Under the pieces are notes generated by a model. That model saw only the letters and a program-made list of their open reading frames with translations, was not told the DNA's origin and did not search any database. A DNA stretch of 64,000 nt, from assembly GCA_905233765.1 (NCBI GenBank), contig CAJOCU010000001.1, positions 124,001-188,000 of the forward strand, written 5' to 3'. Position numbers and translations under genes: made by a program. Positions 56,922 to 64,000 of the stretch are shown here, in pieces; the first letter of the stretch is position 1; every line of letters starts with the position of its first letter. The DNA is from an uncultured Bacteroidaceae bacterium (GTDB taxonomy: Bacteria; Bacteroidota; Bacteroidia; Bacteroidales; Bacteroidaceae).

Positions 56922-59858
56922 ATGTTACCTCTTTGGATTATAGACATTACCAGTCAATCAAACCGACAGGGTGCTTTCAAGCACCTTGTCGGCCAAATTG
57001 ATCACGTTTACCTCGCAGAAACTCTCGTTCGCAAGAACCCAGGCGGCATCCCCCCCTGTCCGAATATGACGTTGTCATCAGCCAACGACGCTGTTGACGA
57101 CACGCCTGTTCTTGACGAACAAGGCGAAACAACCCTGCTTGCATCTGAGGTGGAGAATGAGTTCATCCCCGATGCCAGTGAAGAGGTGAGTAATGTGCTG
57201 ACAACCAAAGAGGAAATTGAAGAAGAGGAGCGAAGGGCTGCACAAAAGAATGCCATCATCCGAGGCGACTATTGGTTCTACACCAATGTCTGTAACTATT
57301 TTGAGAATACTGATAAGAATAATGCAGAGGCCGTAGCCCACTGCTTATATGACTTCCAAAGTGATTTGATTCGCGAAGGCCAGGATTTCATTCAAAAGAT
57401 CAGGCGTTCCAATGTCAAGCCCTTCCAGACCATCAATATCGTAGTCATAGGCGACGTCACAGAGGAGTTTACGCGCATCGTATTCCCCTCTGTGGCCGCC
57501 ATCCTACAGAAAGAAAAAGGCCGCATTCTTCCACATCACATTCACCAAGGAATGGAGATTATGGGAATGCTTTTTGTCCCGTGCGACATCAATGCCAAAG
57601 ATGTTCGCGAGCGACAGGCCATACAGCGTACTTTAACAGAAATACAAGTTCAGCACGACGTGACGTCCATCAGGGGATACGACCGGATGCTGATCTACCA
57701 GGATGTCCAGAACCGTACAGAATGTACCTACTCCGTCCTGAATGAGCAGGAACAGGCAGAATATATGCTGCAGTGTCTTGTGCATCTGTACTTAGCCTGC
57801 GACAAGACACACCCCCTCATCAGTGGCACTGCGTCAGCAGACAGCTTCTATCTATCCATGGGCGCGGCTTCGGTGTACTATGACATGAGCATCGAAGACG
57901 AAAAAGAACGCATTCGGATTGAGAATGACATCATCCGCTACTTCAAGGAAAAGGGAGATGCGGAGGTCCCGAGTGCAGGCCTTGCAATGATTAACAGTGA
58001 GGAATATGCGCCTTACACTTATTTCCAGAAATTCACTCCGGATGTGATCGACTTGGAGGATGTTGAACCCAACGACCCATCGCCCTGGCACCCCATACGG
58101 AATTTCTTTGAGAAACACCTGAAGAGGTACTATTATCACCTATACCTACGTTTCTTCCCCGCAGATTTTTACCACAAAATCGTTGCACAGGTGGAAGAGA
58201 AAACGCGAGCCACGCTGGACAAGATTGCAGCCGACAGCAAGAAGAAATATAAAGATGCTGAGGCGCGGATGCCCTTCCTCCTTCAGAACCTTCTGACGAA
58301 CATGAAGGCCAACGATGGCGGCTTACCCTTTATCGTTTCCTCATTAAAGGATATGCAGGCCAAGTTGTCCAATAATCGCAAGGAGATTCGCCCCTATCTG
58401 AACCGCGAGTTCTGGCCGTATATTGAGAAGCGAATGATGGAAACGCCCCAGGAAGACCCGTTCATCGACTACCATGACGTCTATCTACAGGACCTTCAGG
58501 CTAAGAACGAGGGAGCTGGCTGTCTGGCGATGAAAGAAGAATCCAAGAACCAGCTGAAGAAACTCCTTAGCCATGAGACAACGATGCTGAGCACAATTGC
58601 TCAATGTGTCCTAGGCGGTATTATTTTCATCTTCGCATTCTTACCGATTCTCGACAGGTTGTCGCCCGATTCCATCAATTTAGGCGACGTGCAGAAATAT
58701 GCGCTTTTCTGGAGCATCGGACTTTTCTGTATTCCAATTCTCATCTACCTCATTAAATACTGGTTATATAACCGTAAGAAAGTAAGAATCATAGAAGTCC
58801 TCAAAGCATATTATCTCCACGACGCCTATGCCAGAATCGCCAATCGCATAGATTCAGAGATCAATACATTCTATGACAAGATGATAGCCTTGTGCGAGGC
58901 CTATCTGGGTCGCTGCCAAGCCATCAGGAAAGAGGTCCTACCCTCTTCAGATAAGATTATCCCCAACGACGAGATACCCAGAACAAAGTTCAATCAGCCT
59001 TTGACGGGAGGTTCGTTCGGAGATGGGGAACTCCTACCACCTGAGAAGAACGACGACAGTGAAGTGAAAGTGAATTATATCCGCAGAAAGGCCAATTCGT
59101 TTCAGAAGTCGGACTATTACCTTCTCATCAATCAATTCCACAATGATTTTGAGTTCCTGTTCAAAGGAATCTACCTGACAGAGAATTTCATGATCCGCAT
59201 CAATGAGGAAACCGGAGACGAGGATCTGGTGACAAAGGCCCAGCAGGAACAAGAGATTGCCGAAGAATGGGAGAAAAACAAGTCGGCTTTCCATCGTAAC
59301 CTGACGGAGTCCGTGAAGAGCATCATGATCCCACGTCCCAACCCCACGGTTGGCGACAAGGTTCTCGTCTATTCCCGCAATATGCGCCGGCCGGATATCC
59401 TGGAGCCCCTTATCGTCTTTGCGGCTTGCAATGGAGAAGTCACCTCCACGGCAGACACAGAGTTCGCCGACATTAAAGCCAACAGGGATGAGATTCAAGA
59501 GCTTACGAATCTCTTCCTGCCTGTTGCAAACACAAAATACCAGATTGAGAAATACGATGCCTTCTACAAGAAATATATTTTTGTTACACGCTGGCGTAGC
59601 TTTGATCACTTCTCGTACAACCGCATCCTGCCCACCGAAGACTTCGATGAGCATATCCGTTCAGTGCGTGTCTATGAAGACCAATTCGAAAAGGATGTTC
59701 AACAAGAGAAGGCTATCAATATCTCATCCATCTCTCTTTGGGCCCTTTGTCCTGACGACACCTCCTCTGAATGGTTCCGTTTGATTGATGCTCAGGACTT
59801 CAAGGAAGCTTTTGAGATGCGAGAGACCTATAGAAAAATTTTGAATCAAAACGATTAA
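56922..59858 (+). CDS. 978-aa two-TM protein of unknown function
   Basis: I do not recognise a named family. Start ATG is 17 bases after the tubulin-like gene. An alpha/beta-looking N-terminal region (about 160-300) includes TINIVVIGDVTEEFTRIVFPS and GMEIMGMLFVPCDINAKDVRERQAI followed by a YDRMLIYQDVQNRTECTYSVL strand-helix. Then comes a helical region (about 390-550), two transmembrane helices (about 560-582 and 592-615) and a soluble C-terminal domain (about 640-978). The N-terminal layout is reminiscent of the second half of the tubulin-like neighbour but lacks a GTP signature. It could be the membrane tether of the tubulin-like protein. Confidence 0.6.
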   Translation: MLPLWIIDITSQSNRQGAFKHLVGQIDHVYLAETLVRKNPGGIPPCPNMTLSSANDAVDDTPVLDEQGETTLLASEVENEFIPDASEEVSNVLTTKEEIEEEERRAAQKNAIIRGDYWFYTNVCNYFENTDKNNAEAVAHCLYDFQSDLIREGQDFIQKIRRSNVKPFQTINIVVIGDVTEEFTRIVFPSVAAILQKEKGRILPHHIHQGMEIMGMLFVPCDINAKDVRERQAIQRTLTEIQVQHDVTSIRGYDRMLIYQDVQNRTECTYSVLNEQEQAEYMLQCLVHLYLACDKTHPLISGTASADSFYLSMGAASVYYDMSIEDEKERIRIENDIIRYFKEKGDAEVPSAGLAMINSEEYAPYTYFQKFTPDVIDLEDVEPNDPSPWHPIRNFFEKHLKRYYYHLYLRFFPADFYHKIVAQVEEKTRATLDKIAADSKKKYKDAEARMPFLLQNLLTNMKANDGGLPFIVSSLKDMQAKLSNNRKEIRPYLNREFWPYIEKRMMETPQEDPFIDYHDVYLQDLQAKNEGAGCLAMKEESKNQLKKLLSHETTMLSTIAQCVLGGIIFIFAFLPILDRLSPDSINLGDVQKYALFWSIGLFCIPILIYLIKYWLYNRKKVRIIEVLKAYYLHDAYARIANRIDSEINTFYDKMIALCEAYLGRCQAIRKEVLPSSDKIIPNDEIPRTKFNQPLTGGSFGDGELLPPEKNDDSEVKVNYIRRKANSFQKSDYYLLINQFHNDFEFLFKGIYLTENFMIRINEETGDEDLVTKAQQEQEIAEEWEKNKSAFHRNLTESVKSIMIPRPNPTVGDKVLVYSRNMRRPDILEPLIVFAACNGEVTSTADTEFADIKANRDEIQELTNLFLPVANTKYQIEKYDAFYKKYIFVTRWRSFDHFSYNRILPTEDFDEHIRSVRVYEDQFEKDVQQEKAINISSISLWALCPDDTSSEWFRLIDAQDFKEAFEMRETYRKILNQND

Positions 59859-59870
59859 TCATACCACGAG

Positions 59871-62759
59871 ATGTTCGATACTACGATTGTCCTATATATC
59901 ATTGTCGGCTGGTGCCTGGTTCTGCTCTTCCAGGCTATTCTTCGATGGCTCAAAGTCAGAGCTTGGATTACCACCAAGACGAATAAGGGCCTCATGACCG
60001 AAGTCGGTTATTTGGAGTATAATAAAGGTGAGGCTTCTGAAGTGTTTCTCTCGGGCGGTTCCAGAACACCTATCGGGCGTGTCATCATTGGTGAATCCAG
60101 AGACCGGAATGGTTATGTGGAAATCCTCAGCAGCAGCTACGATGAGGCCTCTGGCAAACCTTCTTATCGCCCATGCGGATATATAGGACCCGATGGCTAT
60201 ATCTACAAGAAGATAGGAAAAGGTCGGCGTCCGGAGAAAATCGGTTACACAGCACGTCCCTCAAATCCCAATATGCCTACATCTGTGGGCGAGCGTACTT
60301 GGAAGACGCTCTGGTTGAGATGTACGCTCAATGCTTACCTAGGCGCTCCTCTGGCCACCGAGGACGCCGTTCCTGAAAAGACTCTAAAAAAGACGGATAA
60401 GATAACAGGCATCGGCAATGACACCGATGCAGATGTGCCCGCACAGGTTCCTTCAGAAAAACCTGCCGAAGAGCCAGTTGAGGTCCCCGCAGAGGCTCCT
60501 GTTGAAGTTCCCGCAGAAGCACCTGTAGAGGAATCCTCAGAAGTGCCTGCCGAAACGCCAACAGAGGAACCGACAGAGACACCAACTGAAGCTCCAGAAG
60601 AGTCCACTCCTGAAGAGCCCGCTCCTGAAGAGTCTAATCCAGAGGACACAACACCTGCCCCACCCGAGGAGACAGATCAAAAAGAAAAGAAAAAGAAGTC
60701 AAAGAAGGATTCAGGAGCCAATAAGCCCTTCGCCATTTGCAGCCATTGGGGTTTCCATAACTCCAAGAAGGACGAATTATCTCCTGAGAGCCGAGCCTGT
60801 GCTTTTGCCTTGTTCTTCCACTTATACAATAAGAACAACTACTCCGAGTACTACAAAGAGCAGCCTTATGGATGGGCCGATACTGCCCTCTTGACATCCT
60901 TCGTCTATAGCCTGCTCTACCTCGTTGGCTATGTCCTTGTCACCTTTGTGTTTAAGAAGACCTTGATTGGCGCAAACGAGCTCCTAGCCTACGAGTTCAT
61001 CGCATTCTATTTCCTCCTGTGGGCTTTGGTCAGACAGCTGAAGATCTATTCCATAGAAAGCCTGGATACGATTCAGCCTAAGCTGGACCTTTTCAACAAG
61101 ACGCTCGGCCACAAATGGTATGACTACGCCATCATCTTCCTAGGAATCCTCGCCCTGGTATTCATCTATGATTACTATCAGAGCTTTGATTGGATGCCGC
61201 TGATTGTCGCTATTCTCCTTGGAATCATTATTAATCTCTTCTGCAAATCAGCCCATACCCCATGGGTCATCAGAAACACCTTCATTGACAACGATGAACT
61301 TGAAGAAGAGGAGGAAGAGGAGCCGAAGAACCCGGATGGCGATATCGCTCGCAGCTACGATTGGGACTTGGATTCCAGAGTAAGCGATCAGAAGCTTCAT
61401 GGAAATCTGACGTTATACTTTACGGCAGCAACCATTACAGACCTTCGACAGCTGAATCCCTTTTTCGATCAGTTAAAGGAGAAGTCTGATAAGGACTACA
61501 TTCTGGATATGTTCCACTACATGAAGGAACATAAATCCTTGCTCGCACGACTGAGGTATATCGTGTTTAACATCGAAAAGATGTGCGACAAGCACAGCTT
61601 GCATGAACTCGACAGGATACAATTCATCTTGGACTTTGTGCAGGAACCCAATATCAAGTTCTGCATGAATAAAGACAGCGAAAGTATCAATCGCTTCAAA
61701 GATTACATTCGCTTCCCCGACGAGACGCTCTTTGACAAAGAGGGAGACAGCAACAGCAAGGCCCTGCTCGCTGCCATGCTCTTCCACCTGATGAAGCACA
61801 ATGTTCTTTATCTACACTCTCGCACGCAAGAACACGCAGCTATCGGTGTAGAGGTACAGTCGGATTGGCTTCAGAAGCTAGGTCCGAAAGAGACGACCGA
61901 CGAAATGACAATGGAATTTAACGGCAAGAAGTATATCTTCTGTGAAACGACCGGCGACACCCTAAGGATCATCGACGTGATGAAGGGGATGAGATTCGAG
62001 GATTTCGAGGAGAAGGTAGAATTACCCGTTATTGAAGATGATGTCGATGACACCAATATGACCGACATCCAAGAAACGCGCCTCTACAACTGGGATCTGG
62101 ATTCTGAGTTAGGGAACCAGTTGCACGGCTCGTTTACGTTGGATTTCTACAAGAATGATATTGTCAACCTACGAGAACAGAATCCCTTCAACACCTACGG
62201 AGAAGACAGCTCAACCTACGAACAGAACATCCGTAAGATATTTGACTTCATGTGGCAAGACGAGGCACACTCCGAGAACATTAGGGCCATTGCACGCTAC
62301 ATCAAGGAGAGTGTCAATAAGGCGGGCCTGCCCGAACTTGATCTCGTACAGTTTGCCTTAGACTTTGCCCAAGCGCCCAATATCACTTATTGCATTGACG
62401 AAAACAGCGAAGGCATTAACTTCGCCAAAGAGTATATGCGATTCCCCGATGAGGTGCTGTATGATAAAGAAGGCGATTGCGACTGCAAGTCATCGCTCAC
62501 AGCAGCACTCTTCCATGAGCTGGGCTACAATGTCCTGGTCATGCTGTCCAAGAAGCTCGGACATGCCGCCATCGGCATCGAATGCAAGGATGAATGGCTC
62601 GAAGAGATAGATGCCGAAGAACCAGACCACGTACTACGCGAGTACAATGGCAAGCGTTATCTCTATTGCGAGACGACAGGTGACGGTTTCAAGATTGGGC
62701 ATATCAAAGACGACGATTCCATCCAAGATTTTGAAACCATCGTAGAGCTGTCGGCTTAA
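59871..62759 (+). CDS. Polytopic protein with two transglutaminase-like domains
   Basis: A 962-aa protein: N-terminal TM helix (IIVGWCLVLLFQAIL), a beta-like region (30-160, GYIGPDGYIYKKIG), a Pro/Glu-rich linker (190-270), about four TM helices (345-460) and two homologous cytosolic domains (about 490-720 and 735-962). Each domain starts YxWDLDS...LHG and ends in a CETTGD segment. Copy 2 has a plausible transglutaminase/cysteine-protease triad: Cys870 (GDCDCK), His898 (GHAAIG), Glu934 (CETTG). Copy 1 keeps His655 and Glu692, but the cysteine is Ser627 (GDSNSK), so it is probably inactive. Twelve bases separate it from the preceding gene. Confidence 0.75.
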   Translation: MFDTTIVLYIIVGWCLVLLFQAILRWLKVRAWITTKTNKGLMTEVGYLEYNKGEASEVFLSGGSRTPIGRVIIGESRDRNGYVEILSSSYDEASGKPSYRPCGYIGPDGYIYKKIGKGRRPEKIGYTARPSNPNMPTSVGERTWKTLWLRCTLNAYLGAPLATEDAVPEKTLKKTDKITGIGNDTDADVPAQVPSEKPAEEPVEVPAEAPVEVPAEAPVEESSEVPAETPTEEPTETPTEAPEESTPEEPAPEESNPEDTTPAPPEETDQKEKKKKSKKDSGANKPFAICSHWGFHNSKKDELSPESRACAFALFFHLYNKNNYSEYYKEQPYGWADTALLTSFVYSLLYLVGYVLVTFVFKKTLIGANELLAYEFIAFYFLLWALVRQLKIYSIESLDTIQPKLDLFNKTLGHKWYDYAIIFLGILALVFIYDYYQSFDWMPLIVAILLGIIINLFCKSAHTPWVIRNTFIDNDELEEEEEEEPKNPDGDIARSYDWDLDSRVSDQKLHGNLTLYFTAATITDLRQLNPFFDQLKEKSDKDYILDMFHYMKEHKSLLARLRYIVFNIEKMCDKHSLHELDRIQFILDFVQEPNIKFCMNKDSESINRFKDYIRFPDETLFDKEGDSNSKALLAAMLFHLMKHNVLYLHSRTQEHAAIGVEVQSDWLQKLGPKETTDEMTMEFNGKKYIFCETTGDTLRIIDVMKGMRFEDFEEKVELPVIEDDVDDTNMTDIQETRLYNWDLDSELGNQLHGSFTLDFYKNDIVNLREQNPFNTYGEDSSTYEQNIRKIFDFMWQDEAHSENIRAIARYIKESVNKAGLPELDLVQFALDFAQAPNITYCIDENSEGINFAKEYMRFPDEVLYDKEGDCDCKSSLTAALFHELGYNVLVMLSKKLGHAAIGIECKDEWLEEIDAEEPDHVLREYNGKRYLYCETTGDGFKIGHIKDDDSIQDFETIVELSA

Positions 62760-62804
62760 TGAGGGGGAAAACCTTTTATTGCAACATCACTAAAAATTTA
62801 TATT

Positions 62805-63182
62805 ATGAAGACGAAAGCATTATCGTTTTTGGCCATCCTCTTGATGGTTATTACCCTGACCTCTTGCCAGACCAAGGAAGAGCAGGTGCTTGGTAAAATG
62901 GAGAATCTTGCTGAGCGCGTTGAGAAGAACGCCGACAACTTCGACAATGAGGAGTGGGAAGCGGTCTTCAAGGAGTATGCCCAGCTGCAGGAAGAAGCAA
63001 CCAAGTGCGAGTTCTCCCAAGAACAGTTCAAAGAGCTCGGACGCATCGAAGCCAAACTGACAGCAACCCTGACCACCGAGCGTGCCAAGAGCTATGGCCG
63101 TGATTTCGGCAATATCCTCAATAGCGGTAAAGACCTTGTTGACGGCTTTATCGAAGGCCTCTCGGATGCTGCGAAGGAATAA
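62805..63182 (+). CDS. Small helical lipoprotein
   Basis: A 125-aa predicted lipoprotein with lipobox LTSC (Cys21) followed by a charged helical body (QTKEEQVLGKMENLAERVEKNADNFDNEEWEAVFKEY; FGNILNSGKDLVDGFIEGL). It resembles small Bacteroidota lipoproteins of the DUF6565 kind, though I rate this family call as tentative. Located 45 bases after the transglutaminase gene and 11 bases before the channel gene, it is likely a periplasmic accessory of the operon. Confidence 0.68.
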   Translation: MKTKALSFLAILLMVITLTSCQTKEEQVLGKMENLAERVEKNADNFDNEEWEAVFKEYAQLQEEATKCEFSQEQFKELGRIEAKLTATLTTERAKSYGRDFGNILNSGKDLVDGFIEGLSDAAKE

Positions 63183-63193
63183 GAATACCACGA

Positions 63194-64000
63194 ATGATGT
63201 CAAAGAATGTCCAGCTGAATAGCTTTTCACTTTTCTTCCGAGCCTTCGGTAAGACCAAGCACGAGATGGGGGTCTCCGTGCAAGTGTTGGTTGTGATTAC
63301 ATTCGCGCTGTCCATTATCCTTTATGTCGTTGAACACATCGCTCAGCCAGAGGTCTATCACAGCATTTGGGACAGTGTCCTGTGGTCGTTCATGCAGTAT
63401 ATCGGCGATCCAGGAAACTTTGCCGACTTCCAACCCATCACCATTGCCGGACGCATTATTGCCGCTATCATAGGCATCATCGGGATAGCTATCTTTGCAG
63501 TCCCCGCCGGTCTTATCGGTTCCGGGTTCATGGATGCCATTGCCGAAAACAAGAAGGAACGTGAGATGGAGGAAGCCAGTGTTGTCCTACATAAGCGTTT
63601 CCGTAGAACGGCACAGAGCAGTTCCTGGTATCTGAACGAAGAGGGATTAAAAAGGTGTTATAAATTCGTGGATCGGTATCAATCGATGGTCTATCTTCAA
63701 ATCAAGACTGGGATGAGTACAGAACGACTCATGGAGACCATCCAATACTGTCCGGATTTTCGATTAGCCAACATGGCATCAACCCAGTCGGGGGTCGCTC
63801 AAAATGAGCGCATCGATCGTTTGGTAGTCGTTAATTTCCCTCTCAACACAGAGTATGGTTGCTGCCTTGACAGAGGGTCCAATGTTACCATTGTTGCACC
63901 TGCGGCCTTGTCAGAGATGGCAACCGGAAACGCGGCATTTTCTCTTGCAGCCATGGGCGGTTTCAACTATGTAAGCCGTGAACTGACACCTAACCCCGAG
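63194..64000 (+). CDS. Two-TM pore-loop ion-channel-like protein (partial, runs off the end)
   Basis: The first 269 codons are present, starting at an ATG (63194) directly repeated as a second ATG. A cytosolic N-terminus (FRAFGKTKHEMGVSV) precedes TM1 (about 27-48), a pore-like helix (about 57-70), TM2 (about 83-110, IAAIIGIIGIAIFAVPAGLIGSG) and a soluble domain (from about 125). TM2 with its GIAIFAVPAGLI motif is that of two-TM potassium-channel-like proteins. The filter position reads MQYIGDPGNF instead of TVGYG, so ion selectivity is unclear. The cytosolic domain (RLVVVNFPLNTEYGCCLDRGSN) is not recognised. The gene may be the effector of the operon; its end is not visible. Confidence 0.7.
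   Translation, partial: MMSKNVQLNSFSLFFRAFGKTKHEMGVSVQVLVVITFALSIILYVVEHIAQPEVYHSIWDSVLWSFMQYIGDPGNFADFQPITIAGRIIAAIIGIIGIAIFAVPAGLIGSGFMDAIAENKKEREMEEASVVLHKRFRRTAQSSSWYLNEEGLKRCYKFVDRYQSMVYLQIKTGMSTERLMETIQYCPDFRLANMASTQSGVAQNERIDRLVVVNFPLNTEYGCCLDRGSNVTIVAPAALSEMATGNAAFSLAAMGGFNYVSRELTPNPE

Overview
The window comes from a member of the Bacteroidota, most likely a Bacteroidales/Prevotella-like gut or rumen bacterium. The evidence is the tail of an LpxC-FabZ type protein followed by lpxA, two SusC/SusD pairs, many Bacteroidota-type lipoproteins, and promoters of the phylum's TTTG-N19-21-TAnnTTTG form. No rRNA, tRNA, CRISPR array, transposase or phage gene was seen. No gene-free stretch exceeds about 250 bases.

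Layout. (1) 1-2398: a lipid A/housekeeping run (lpxC-fabZ tail, lpxA, a pRiA4b ORF-3-like protein, miaA). (2) 2544-3521: a secreted GH43-like enzyme with its own promoter and terminator. (3) 3773-22427: a seven-gene polysaccharide-utilisation-type operon with two SusC/SusD pairs and three fasciclin-domain (FAS1) lipoproteins, ended by a strong terminator. (4) 22574-32977: a GH2 beta-galactosidase with a good promoter, a DUF6057-like membrane protein, a beta-propeller lipoprotein with a CxxCH motif, a DPP IV-like S9 peptidase and a DHH phosphoesterase. This stretch is riddled with small repeats, several inside reading frames. (5) 33032-35479: a GH105-DUF4861 pectin-type enzyme. (6) 35680-37883: GldB-like protein, RsmI-like methyltransferase and TrmH-like methyltransferase. 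(7) 46716-37885, minus strand: GH51 arabinofuranosidase, a RelA/SpoT-domain protein, RmuC, then an FkbH-like protein, acyl carrier protein, MBOAT acyltransferase and SGNH protein. The last four look like a Dlt-type surface acylation module with FkbH in place of DltA. (8) 46858-49497: a GH3 enzyme divergent from GH51; the two may work together on arabinose/xylose-containing glycans. (9) 49579-51771, minus strand: a membrane-bound pyrophosphatase of the K+-dependent type.

(10) 52004-64000 (runs off the edge): the most unusual part. A tight plus-strand operon encodes a membrane-anchored VWA protein, a large tubulin/FtsZ-like GTPase with the GGTGSG signature, a 978-aa two-TM protein of unknown function, a polytopic protein ending in two transglutaminase-like domains (one apparently inactive by Cys-to-Ser change), a small lipoprotein, and a two-TM pore protein lacking the TVGYG filter. 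The promoter carries a perfect TTGAT-N4-ATCAA palindrome (FNR/Crp type) directly next to the -7 element. Together these suggest a membrane-associated tubulin-driven signalling, defence or envelope machine that I cannot assign to a characterised system.

Two repeat classes recur. One is REPIN/MITE-like pairs of G/C-rich hairpins (25766-31061), inserted in frame in proteins. The other is tandem heptanucleotide tracts (upstream of lpxA and in five coding regions), one of which encodes most of the hydrophobic core of a signal peptide.
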